Origin: Nissolia schottii
Lineage: Eukaryota > Streptophyta > Magnoliopsida > Fabales > Fabaceae
Assembly (NCBI GenBank): GCA_003254905.1
Contig: QANU01012846.1
Location: forward strand, 717,028-781,027
Length of the DNA stretch: 64,000 nt
Direction: 5' to 3'
Shown here: positions 1-10,259 of the stretch, in pieces
How positions within the stretch are numbered: the first letter of the stretch is position 1
How the letters are laid out: each line of letters starts with the position of its first letter
Notes under the pieces: model-generated
The model's database searches: none
Told to the model about the DNA's origin: nothing
The model's input: the letters and a program-made list of their open reading frames with translations, nothing else
Translations under genes and position numbers: made by a program

Positions 1-345
1 GTGTTCTCTTGTAGTTGTCGGTGTAAGTGCCTCGGGTGTGAGGTTGTACACAACACAAGATTACATAGTGGAAAAACCCTGCCTCAGAAACAGGGGACTG
101 GACGTAGCCTTCGGTTTGTGAAGGTGAACCAGGATAAATTCTCCGGTGTGAATTCTCTTATCCCTACACTTTTACATTCAGCAATTTACAATTTCCGCTG
201 CATTAACATCTTATCTATTTGGGAATTGCTGGGTCTTGTTCTAAAATTGGGGATTAGGGTTTCAAACCTTTCAAAGAATCAAAATCGGTGAAAAACAAGT
301 AAAACCTAATTCACCCCCCCTCTTAGGTTGCTATCCTGAGTTACA
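1..345 (+). mobile_element. 3' part of an LTR (Ty1/copia-like), cut by window edge
   Basis: The stretch ends with a C-rich tract followed by TCTTAGG (about 312-327) and then TTACA at 341-345, an arrangement common at the 3' end of plant copia LTRs. Immediately after it, the minus strand resumes decayed copia pol coding sequence, so this looks like an LTR inserted into the older copia element. The bases GATTT at 346-350 would be the target duplication, but the partner lies outside the window. The open frame at 1-291 has no recognisable domain and is probably not a gene. Confidence 0.5.
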
Positions 346-625
346 GATTTCTTACCCTGGTCGGACGATCTGGAGACTCATGGGAATGTGGCACAGGATC
401 CACGCTCAGGATAAGATTAGTGAGGAAGGTTGAACATCAGAAGGCATTATGAGCTCAGGAGAAGAACCTGCATCAGAATCGCTAGGAAAAAGGTCAACAG
501 AGAAGTTAGTAAAGAAAGGACTTGTGGTGGAGGGAACGGACTTGAAGGAAGATAAAGATGAGAACATGTGGTGCTCTCAAAAGATAACATGGCGGGATAT
601 ACGAATGCGTTGAGAGGTGGGGTCC
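346..625 (-). pseudogene. Copia pol fragment (region between integrase and reverse transcriptase)
   Basis: Read on the minus strand, the end next to 625 encodes DPTSQRIRISRHVIFWEH, matching the conserved stretch that follows the integrase domain in plant copia polyproteins (a D-P-x-S/T-x-R-x-R-I-S-R-x-V-x-F pattern). It continues to a SPDRPTRVRN-like stretch near 355-375. It is the same polyprotein as the fragment at 2231-4490, split by the insertion at 626-2230: joining 2231 to 625 keeps the copia reading GYGCWDP-TSQ in frame. Reverse transcriptase, RNase H and the 3' LTR are not in the window. Confidence 0.75.
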
Positions 626-2071
626 TGATAAGTGCCCAATTTACGCAATTTTCAACTATTAAAAAGGCATTTATCTGCTTATGTATTAGAGAATATCTAA
701 CTTAATTTCTCTCTTTTGTAGGATTTTTAATTATATTCTAAAGATGGATATAAGCATATTAACCAAGGAAAATCCCACAAAGAATGAAGCAAAGAGCAAA
801 GGGATGACAAAGCAAGAAAAGTATGGGAGCCCGTTTTGCGCAGCAGTTAGTAAAAACGCAATAACTTGAGCTACAAATATCGGATTGTGGTGGTTCAAAT
901 TGCTACTTAAAGCTAAGACAAAGATCTACAACTTTGTAGTTGGGGTCAATTTAAGATTAAGGTCGCTGAGAGGTATTACCCACACCGCTGAGCGGTCCCA
1001 CCGAACCTTCAAGAAACGGGCCGCCTTTGAAGACTTAGCCGCCTAGCCGCCATCACCTACCACCGCTGAGTGACCCCACCAACCCGCTGAGCGAACCTGG
1101 ACGATTTTGGCCTATAAATAGAGGCCGAGGCACTCTTCAAAGACACATCTTCTCCCCTCCATACTTCATTCTTTTTACATTTCTTTTGTACTTCAAAGCC
1201 TAGTTTAGATTAGGAACAAAGAGGAGGCCTGTGAAGGAGCCGAGAGATCGAGGAAACTCGGCGAACCGCTGTCATGACAACGTGATTACGTGTCATGGTA
1301 AGCGTCCAAACCTTGCCTCCGAGATACTCTTGTAAGATGGATTCCTAATCCTCTTTTTGTTGGGATTTTGGTCATTATTGTAGTTTGCTTGTATCCATGT
1401 AACTTTTGCATATGAATCTATATATTTCTTATGATTAGCTTGAATGGTTTTATGCGTAATGCTAGTTTTTGTTTAGTGTTTTGATCTTGGCTTGAGACTT
1501 AGTTGTATGAACGAGAGTTATATTAATTAAGTTGTAAACCAAGTTAAGATTAATCCACTATGCTAAACTAGATTCAAGACTTGAACGCTGTGAACGAATA
1601 GTTGCAACCATTAAAGTCGGATCTAAATTATTACATCTAACCTTGTTGCACAACTAGAAGTTAGCCGCTTTAACATCTGAAATAATTCTGGCATACTTTG
1701 TTAAGCTCGTATACGAAAGTAACAGTTTAACAAAGGAAACCTGTGATCTTTTCATATGCGGAAGCAATGTAAAAGATAAGATCTGATGGTGGGCAATCAA
1801 TTAAATAATAGTTCTATGTAATAAGTAACTGGATGCGTGAACTATGATGTGATTAAAATTCCCAACAAGCTCTAGAGCTACCTCTGATTTGTTTCCTATT
1901 TACTTTTATATTGTTTATTTACTTATTTAATTATTAAAACAATTATCAAATCCTTCACTTCATTGTTTAATTAAATGAACTCAAGAACGGTATTTTTGCA
2001 ACTCTCTGTGGTTCGACTATACCCGACTATACTGCAATCGGATTCCTTTGGAATCTAAAAGTCGTAAAGTA

Positions 2072-2118
<47 letters not shown>

Positions 2119-2230
2119 AATTTAATTTGAACGACAAAAGCGCAGATAAGTTTTCTACGAGCTTGGCATAGTTGTGACAACACCTAAGCTGTGTCAAGAT
2201 CTTAGAAGGTGGTTAAAAAGGCTTTCATCA
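626..2230. mobile_element. Solo-LTR-like insertion with perfect 5-bp target duplication
   Basis: The 1605-bp insert starts TGATAAGTG and ends TTTCATCA, so it has TG...CA ends with a TGAT/ATCA terminal inverted repeat. It is flanked by GGTCC on both sides (621-625 and 2231-2235). Removing it and one GGTCC restores the copia reading frame. It has no protein-coding sequence but contains a TATA box (CTATAAATAG, about 1112-1121) in a promoter-like setting and an AT microsatellite at 2074-2109. These are the expected features of a single long LTR left after recombination between the two LTRs of a retrotransposon. Its family is not identified. Confidence 0.8.
2074..2109. repeat. (TA)n microsatellite
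   Basis: An uninterrupted run of about 18 TA dinucleotides inside the solo-LTR-like insert, followed by CACACATA. Confidence 0.9.
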
Positions 2231-4490
2231 GGTCCCAACAACCATAGCCTTTGTGTTCTGTTCCAAGACAAGAAAGCAGCAAAATCGAGCACGTGGTTCT
2301 AGTTTAGTGTATTCATGAGGTTGAAGAAGTACAAAACATGCACAACCAAACACTTTTAAAGAGTTGTAATCATGAGAAGTATGGTGGAGACGCTCAAAGG
2401 GAAAGATATTAGCAAGAGTAAAGAATGGTAGGCGATTAATGACACAGACAGGAGTAAGGGCAGCTTCACCCCAAGCTCACTCAGGACAAAAGGAAAAGAT
2501 AAGCATAGCACGAACAGAGTCAAGAATGTGACGATGCTTCTATTCCGCACATCCTTTTGTTGAGAGATACCAGGACAAGAAAATTCAGATAGAGTTCCCT
2601 GTTCACTAAGAAAGGTCAAAAGCTTTGAGTCACGATATTCCATGGCATTATCACATCGAAAAACCTTAATCACTTTTGAAAATTGAGTTTTAATCATCTT
2701 GGAAAAATTAAAATAAATTTCAGGTAGTTCATAACGATTTTTCATTAGATATATCCTAGTATAACGGGAAGATCATCAATGAAAACAACAAAATATCGAG
2801 TCTCGCCCATAGTAGGAGTGGGAGTTGGTCCCCAAACATCAGAGTGCACTAAATCAAAAGGAGAGTTAGAAATAGATGTGCTTTTATTAAAAGACAAAGC
2901 CGGTTGTTTAGTAGTTTGGCAAGAAATGCAATTAAAAGATTCATTACTAACGTGTCCTAAAATTCCTGCAGAAAGGAGGTGATGCCTTTTCCCTAGAAAG
3001 CTATGAGCAAGACGATGATGCCAGAGTTGGAGGGGAGAGGGGGTGGAAGCAGCACAAATATTGGAACGTGAAGACTAGTGAGCTCAAATAGCCTTCCAAT
3101 CTTACATCTAGTCCCGATAACTTGCCCCGTTCGTGGGTCCTGCACATGACATCCGGAAGAAGAAAAAGTAATTTCATATCCAAGATCACATAATTGACCA
3201 ACAAAGATAAGATGAAAGTTTAATTTAGGAAATGAGATATGTGTCAGGTAATGTGAGAATGGGTGAGGAGATAAAGCCCTTACGACTTACATTCATAAGA
3301 GACTCATCTGCAGTGTGTATAGCTGGTGCAATGCTAGTGGTAGTCATGGAAGAAAAATTATGAGATGCAGATGTCATGTGGTTACAACATGCAGAATCAA
3401 AATACCATTTTGTATTACCTAAAGTGGTAGACAAGGCAGCGGGAGTATTATCGGAAAGTGAAAGAAGTTGTTTCAGTAGGAACTCAATATTACCTGAAGA
3501 GACTACAGCGGTAGAGGTGCCGGAGGGAGAGGCCACAATGTCATCAGCTGTAGTGGCAAGCACGGCTTTAGAAGAACTTAAGCATTGTTGAGACTTAACA
3601 TGAGCAGGCCTTGGTGGGCGAGTGGGACAATCCGCAATAACATTTCCTGGCTTTTTACAGTAGTGGCAAACTAGAGCGTTACAGTTGGATGCGATATGAC
3701 CTTTCTTCTTACATGTACGACATTCAATGGTGGGGCAGTCAGGAAGGAGATGTCCCGATCGATGACAATGTTGACAAGATTTACTTATGCCATCAATAGT
3801 TGCAAAAACCATATATGTGGTTGGTTTAAGGGGCCCTAAACTGGTTTCTTCAGACTTGAGACGAGGGAGAGCATCCTCAAGAGTGGGCAAGGGATCTTGA
3901 TGAGCAGGGATCCCCGAACAGGTTCATAGGATTCAGTGTGGGCCATCAGGAATTGGATGAGCCTGGTGCGATTACGATACTCGTCATATCACTTAGCATC
4001 ACTTTTGTGCTTCATGGTACGTTTGCAGGATGCCAAATGATCCCAGATAGCTTCCATCTGAGCCAAAAATTCATAAACAGCTTGTCAAGGTGCTTGTTTG
4101 AGACTGTGGAGTTCCTTCAAAAGTTGATACTGATGAGATAAATCAGAAATAGTATAACGATTTTGCAAGTGATCCCATACCTCCTTGGCGATGTCACACT
4201 GGCCAAACTAAAGATGAATGCTAGGTGTTGAGTATTACGAAACCAGGTTATTATCTGGTGATTTTTTACTATCCCATTCTTCCAATGTGTAAGCAAAGGT
4301 TTCGTCAGAATCATCGGCGGGTTTGACGGGACGCACAATGTCACCTGTTATATATCGTCAGAGATTACGACCCTTCAAAAAGCCACACATTTCCTCAACC
4401 CAATGGGTGTAGTTCGAACCATTTAAGACGACAGGAATAGGATGAGCAGTATCTATTTTATTGATGATTAAGCACAATGGAACGGAGGAA
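2231..4490 (-). pseudogene. Decayed Ty1/copia gag-protease-integrase
   Basis: Read from high to low coordinates on the minus strand. A UBN2-type gag starts near 4460 (reading NGSNYTHWVEEM) and carries internal stops. It is followed by three CCHC-like zinc knuckles (about 3640-3790) and the aspartic-protease start WYFDSACCNH (about 3390-3420), where the usual D-S-G-A is altered to D-S-A-C. The integrase core lies at about 2520-2710, with a RCDNAMEYRDSKLLTFLSEQ reading and a SQQKD stretch where intact elements have S-Q-Q-N-G. The frame is broken by several stops and shifts, so no protein is expected. This is the long part of the element whose PBS and LTR lie at 5279-5457. Confidence 0.85.
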
Positions 4491-5278
4491 TAGTACTTTC
4501 AGAGCTGAATTGACAAAAAAGGACAGCAAAAATGGAATTATCTCACCAAAATAGCATAGGGAGGGTTGACTTAGTTGCCACATCAGCAGCAAGGACCATG
4601 TGTCAGAACACGTCAGCACAGGAGTGCCAGCTCAGCGGTACAGTTAGCAGAGGGGTGTGTGGGCCTCAGTTAGCACAGGACAACATGTTTTGTTAGTTTG
4701 GGCCTTAGTGGTGTAGGCCTCGGTTTCTTTCTTCTTCTTCTTTTTTGTATGAGGGTGTGGGTGGGTTGGGCCAAAAAAATAAATAAAAGTGGGCAGATTG
4801 AACCCAAAATAAAAGTTGGCCCTAAATAGAACCAAATAAACAAAGCACAACCAAATTAGATGCCTTTAATCTCAATAAAAAAAAGGAAACAGATTGGTGG
4901 AGAAACAGGGGAGGGGTAGCGCAGCTCTTACTGGAGATGCGGGCGGCAGCAGCAACCGCATCCACGACGAGCAGAGGTGGAGTTGTGATGGTGTTATGGA
5001 GGCAAGTACACGATTCATGGTTGGTAAGGCTACGGAGACAAGGAACTATTATGGTGATGGTAAGGTGCACGACGGTAGCTGGTGGTGGTGACTTACGCAG
5101 CGGGGAGAGAGGAAATCGAGGAACGGGGCATGGTGGCATGTGGAGGCGCGGAACGACACCAAATTTTTGTGGCGGCGGCGACGAAAAGCAGAGAACACAG
5201 TGGTGCCGGCGGTGTCGAAAACGTAGCACAGGAGGATGAAGAAACTGAGGCGACAACGGAGAGGGATTCAATGACAAA
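4491..5278 (-). other. Leader region of the decayed copia element
   Basis: This is the stretch between the primer-binding site and gag of the minus-strand copia element. It is unusually GC-rich around 4910-5250. Several overlapping open frames on both strands here (for example 4822-5277 minus and 4937-5239 plus) resemble no domain and are low-complexity, so I do not call them genes. Confidence 0.6.
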
Positions 5279-5287
5279 CTGATACCA
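5279..5287 (-). other. Copia primer-binding site (initiator Met tRNA type)
   Basis: The minus strand reads TGGTATCAG directly next to the LTR boundary. This is the standard complement to the 3' end of initiator methionine tRNA used by plant copia elements. It fixes both the orientation of the element and the inner end of its LTR. Confidence 0.85.
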
Positions 5288-5457
5288 TGTTAGAAATAAT
5301 AGCGGGAGATTAATGTGTATATCTGTATATTTCAATGTGTTATTTACATAGGAGGCTGAGCCTATTAATAGGTCGAATACCTAACTATCAAAACTCAACG
5401 ACCAAAAGCAAATTACAGTCAAATCAAATCAATTATTATAATTTATAATTATTAACA
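5288..5457 (-). mobile_element. 5' LTR of the decayed copia element
   Basis: A 170-bp LTR with ends TGTTAG...TTAACA, that is, TG...CA with a 5-bp terminal inverted repeat (TGTTA/TAACA). It directly abuts the primer-binding site. The bases CTGAG (5458-5462) would be the target duplication, but the partner LTR is outside the window or lost. The short length fits small copia families. Confidence 0.8.
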
Positions 5458-5499
5458 CTGAGCATTTGGGTCATACCAAGCCCCAGTTCAGACTTGAAG

Positions 5500-6021
5500 C
5501 AGGGCTCATTCAAGTGTATGTAAAAAGGGAATGAGGGAGTATTTCAGCTATGGCCAAGGAGGCCATATCAAGATAGATTGTTTGCTTCTAGCAGGAGAGT
5601 CAAGTCAAGGTTTAGTGCAGTCGCAGGTTTCCGCTCAAATGCTCTTATCAGCACCGCAGAATGGTAAAGCAACGCAAGCTGATAGAAACAACTAGGTTAG
5701 AAGACCAGGTACGAGAAGCGAATTAGGACACTAGAGACATCCCACTCCTCTATTCCTTAACTTGTCAGGATGAGCTACCAGTGAACTTCACTCTAGTAGG
5801 TATATCTCAGTCACGTATTCCATGTCAGTCTTCTTCATGTTAATCGTATGTCACATATGCTTATGTATGATTATGTGTGATTTCATGTATGATTATGTGC
5901 TAGTATGTTATAACTGCATGCATGTCCATCCAATTCATGTCAAATCTATGTATATCCATGTATTTCTATGATGTTAGAGTCATGTGACATTTGCAGGACC
6001 AAATGTCTTAAAGGGTAAGGT
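5500..6021 (+). pseudogene. Gypsy internal remnant: gag zinc-knuckle piece, then polypurine tract
   Basis: Around 5540-5700 the plus strand reads as a CCHC-knuckle-like stretch (CYGQGGHIKIDC) followed by polar, Q/S-rich sequence, typical of the end of Ty3/gypsy gag. The rest of pol is absent. Just before 6022 lies a purine-rich run (AAAGGGTAAGG) in the position of a polypurine tract. I read this as an internally deleted gypsy element whose 3' LTR follows at 6022-7480. Confidence 0.55.
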
Positions 6022-7480
6022 TGTTATGACCCATAGTTCTCAAAAAAAGGGGGTGAGGAGGGAAGGTTGAGTGCTACAGTGCCTAGGAAGTGTTGTAGTG
6101 ACACGGGAGTAAAGTCCTACATTAGGAAACGTGATAGAAGGAGGTCTAGAGTTCCCCCTATATATAGAAGCCTTACGTGAATGTTTAGACTTGCTAATTC
6201 ACTTCAGAGCTTGAAAACTTCCACTTTTTAGTGGGACTATTTGCTCCAATTCTTTTTATTCTTTCTCCCTCTTGTTATTCTGTCTGTGGGGAAGCATTGC
6301 CTCCACGTAGGGTGTCAAGAGCTCCTAACATTAGTGCTCCTTAGCAATCAGCAATTTCCAGGTGAGTGGATTTCTTCAAGGTCTATTTTTAGACCATGTA
6401 TTTATTTTTTGAATTCTTTATTTTAGGCATTTTTATGAAATCCTAAGTGGTGGAACTTGGTATTTTCTTTTACGCATTTATAAAGTTAGTTATTTCCTTA
6501 TTCATGACAATAGTTATTTTTTTACAAACTTGTTTGAGTAGATATTTATGAAAATATTTATGAAGCTATTTTAGAGCTACATGGGACCATATGTTTTATT
6601 GCATTAAGTATGTCATGTTGCATGTCTATGAATATTTATGAATTAAGTCATGTTGAGCTATCAGTTATTAATTGTATGATAGTGTTCATGTTATATCATG
6701 TTGTACTGTTTAAACTATTTCTATGGGAGTTGTATCTAGGATAGAACTTTAAGTTAATAATAGCCTACGTTGACCCTGGTATACCGTGTACAATCGTAAT
6801 GTAGAATAGGATTCATATTGATTTAGGAAAAGGCCATAAAGGCCAGACATTGTAGCTCGTGATGCTCAATGTTATGTATCATGTCATGTAGATTAGCACA
6901 AGACCGTAAAGCCCGAACATTTTAGGAACAACTAAACAATATTGCTCGGATTGTCTATCTAGTGAACTCCCAATTTGTTTATATTTTCAAATGATTTTGC
7001 ATATTATGTATTATTATATAAATGTTTTCATGATTTTTATTATATTATGTATTGCATCTGCGTGTCATGATTATGAACTATCCCATGTCGTTGTGGAGTT
7101 TGTCATTCACTGAGTGATGACTCACCCCTCATGATATTTCGTTCGTTCAATATATCTCAATAGATTGGATTCTTAGTGAGCTTCACGTTTTCGTGGAGTA
7201 TTTTCTTTAGTTTATTTCAGTATTGGGGTAGTTTATCTTTATGTCAGTCAGCAGAGTGCTCCAGTGGACTACAAGCAGAGTATTGTGTATTTTGATTATT
7301 TAATTGTGTATCTTACGTAAGGGATTTTACCTTATTTTATTTATGATTTTTAGTTTTATTTAAAAGGTTTTCTCTTTATTTATTTATAAAAGTTATGTGT
7401 TTTAATGATTAGCACGTTAGGAGGCTTTTGTAAGGGAACTAGTCCCTTGCATGCTAGTGGTGATTTCTGGGGTTGTCACA
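6022..7480 (+). mobile_element. Gypsy LTR, copy 1 of a family with three copies in the window
   Basis: A 1459-bp LTR running from TGTTATGACC to GGTTGTCACA. A TATA box (CTATATATAG, about 6158-6167) lies near the 5' end. The same family occurs at 31329-32928 (minus) and 51553-52666 (plus): shared landmarks include the CCCATAG start, AATTCTTTTTATTC after the TATA box, CCTACGTTGACCCTGGTATAC in the middle, and GGGAACTAGTCC near the 3' end. Flanking 5-mers (AAGGT / ACTAT) do not match, so this is not a clean solo LTR; the preceding polypurine-like tract suggests a 3' LTR. Confidence 0.75.
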
Positions 7481-7499
7481 ACTATAAGCCCATCCCTTA

Positions 7500-9203
7500 A
7501 TAGTATATCAAAGATTTGATTAGTCTTAGTAATATCAAAAGTATAAATTTTACTAGGGGAATGTATCAAACTCATTTCCCCTCTCTAGTGGGTTGTAAAG
7601 CACTACATACATGTACATATGACGATCCAATTTTTAACTCGACCACTAACACATAACACTGGTCAGGGTCATTTTCTATCACCTCTTGGTTGACCTTCCT
7701 TTCCACATAAAAGACCTCTTTCTTGAAAGGTTTCTTTACTCTAACTATTTCAAATTTCTCTCTCTCATATTTCAAGAGCTCTATTTGTCTCACTTTTTTT
7801 GATAGTTAGGCTAGATCTAAAGTTTGTTGATTAATTAACTTCTCTCTAAGGTAACGATCTAATCCCCTATAACCATTTTCACTATCTCTGATTTTGGAAC
7901 AGGCGTAAAACACCTATTCTTGAGAGACCTAAACCTGGCAAGGTAATCATCGATAGATTCCCCAATCGCCCTTTTGATGTTAGGGTTACCTTTATCTCCC
8001 CTCTAAAGAATTGCTCATGAAATCTTTGTTCTAATTGAATACAAGTAATGATTGAATTAGGACAGAGGTTCAAGAACCAATTAAAGGCATTTTTTGTGAG
8101 GGAAGAAGGAAAATATATTATTTTCAAACCTTCATTGATCACTATTTCCCTAATCTCTAGAGTATACCTTGCTTTGTGCTCTATGGTCGACTCTCTAGAT
8201 TCTTCATAAAATTTAGTAAGAGCATTTGGGGCATTCTAGTCTCTTGGCAGCTCTACTTGATGAACATACTTTGGAATGCCGACTCAAAGAAAGGTTGATT
8301 TGCATAACCAACATTAAAACGAAAACCATTCTAGTAATATTTTGATGCCCCCGTGTTATTTTGCTTCACTCTATTTAGCACTTCTTCAAGGTTTTGGTTG
8401 CATCCAACAAGATGAATTTCATCATTTGGTATCACTTCCTACCTAGTTATTAGATTGTCTCACTAGCCATTATGGTCATGGGGCTCGTTTACATTTATTG
8501 TTGTTGCAATTCTATTAACTTTCCTTGAGAGTTGCTCGATCCTATGATTATTATCTTGATATCTCGAACCATAGGATTTATTACGACTGTCATCTGTTGG
8601 GCCATCATATTTTCCAACTCATGATAATTTTCAAGGACTTGTTGCCTCTAAGTCGCTAAGGACTCCATTGTATAACCATGTGTGTTCAAAGGCATAGTCT
8701 TTGACATTTCAGGAAAAAGAGCGCCGCCTTAGGCCCTTATATTCCTACATTTTGTGTTGTTACCATGTTTGGTACGATTTGTCCTCCAAAAGACAAAGGT
8801 GACAAACTAGTCACCACTATGAAGGTGTAAATAGGATTCTAATAGGCACATGGACAAATTTGCATGTTTGCCCCTTGATTCCCATTGGAGGTACATATCC
8901 AAGAGGAACATACCCTGGTGGTAAGCCATAGGGCGACGCTGGCATGTTCACCACATTGTTTGCAGGAAGAGTTGTTGGGACGACTTTCTCTTCTCTTCCT
9001 TGCATTACTTGTGTCAATACATGATCCGTTGACATAGGTAACAAATGGTGAACATAATTGACCTCACCATCACCAACATTTACATCAGCAAAAGAAGACA
9101 TTTATGACAATATAGTACCACTTTGTAGACACATAAAAATAAGGACACGAGAATTTCCAAACTAAATTCTCATAAACTGTGTCCTACTAAGAATGCCAAT
9201 TTG
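7500..9203 (-). pseudogene. Decayed Ty3/gypsy gag (minus)
   Basis: Broken minus-strand frames resemble the gag of plant Ty3/gypsy elements. The N-terminal part at 8817-9101 contains a P/G/Y-rich stretch (PPGYVPLGYVPP). The central part at 7882-8142 reads YFPSSLTKNAFNWF and FHEQFFRG, typical of the retrotransposon gag domain. A basic stretch follows at 7572-7793. Stops and shifts separate these frames. No protease or polymerase follows, because at 7480 the sequence passes into the LTR of another element. Confidence 0.7.
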
Positions 9204-10259
9204 TTTTGTGGGAATTTTGGTTGATAATGAATTAAGGACCTAATTCCCTTATCAAGTGAGTTCTTCAGCAAGAATGGTTGTTTGGAAGAAATATATTTAA
9301 GATCAAGAACTCTAGAAAAGACAATGCAAGATATAAAGAATCAAAGTGATCATCAATTGAAAGAAAGATGAAGAACAACTTTGATTATTACATGATGAGT
9401 ACAAAACACTTAAATTAGAAACTAACAAACAAGAAATGCAATACTAATCCTAGAAATTGAAATGACAGAAAACGAGTAAATGAGAAATTACTTGATTTTC
9501 TCATAAACTTGTGCATTGCTGGGATTTTGACCGTGTGTGAGGAGTTACAAGTGTGAAATCTGAAAAGAAACTCTATACAAGACGTGCCTATTTACAGAAA
9601 TCATGGTCTCCGTGCATGTTTGCCATGTGTCCTTAGTGCGGTTGAGGCCCATGATCTTCGCTCCATGTTGCTGAGTGCTCCCTCCTAAATCCACAAGCAA
9701 CTTTCTTCTAATTAACCTCCCTGCTTTTGACTCCAAATAACTTATGTGTTTAAATTTCCAATTCAAAACAATGCCCCAATAGTTACTTGCCTTCTTTGGA
9801 TTGTTTATATTCCTAGTTATTGATATCTTGATTTTGCTTATATAAAAATTCTCAAGTCTGCCATTATTAGGTCGCATCTTTTGAGGAACTCATTTCTTCG
9901 TCCTTGATAACATGAGGTCGCTCATCATCTCTTCATCAATCACCTACTTGCTTTGTCAAAGTCCCTCTGTCACCACTCTTTCTTATAAAGACCTTAACTC
10001 CTTAGGGTCGACTACTTGTTTCTTCTTGTCAATAGGGTTGCTAGAGCTTTAACTCAAATTTAAATGCTCTCAAATTCTCATTTTTACTTAAATATCTTTC
10101 AAAGTGGTCCTGTGCCTTTCCAAATTCTTTAGCTTGTTTCTGGTATAACAAGATGAATGGAGAGGAGTTAAAAAAATTTAAACTGAAAAGGTGTAAATAA
10201 TTACCACCAACTTTTGGCGGAAAAATTCGTTCCAACTTTTATTGTTAAATACTTCACCT
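9204..10259 (-). mobile_element. Probable LTR region of the decayed minus-strand gypsy element
   Basis: Upstream of the minus-strand gag, the minus strand changes at about 9204 from an ATTGGCATTC-like primer-site region to CCCACA, a plausible LTR 3' end. I could not find the other LTR end, so the outer limit is only approximate. The open frame at 9545-9877 minus has no recognisable domain. Confidence 0.35.

Noticed and set aside
4822-5335. Several overlapping frames on both strands
   Set aside because: They lie in the leader and LTR of a copia element, are low-complexity and show no domains.
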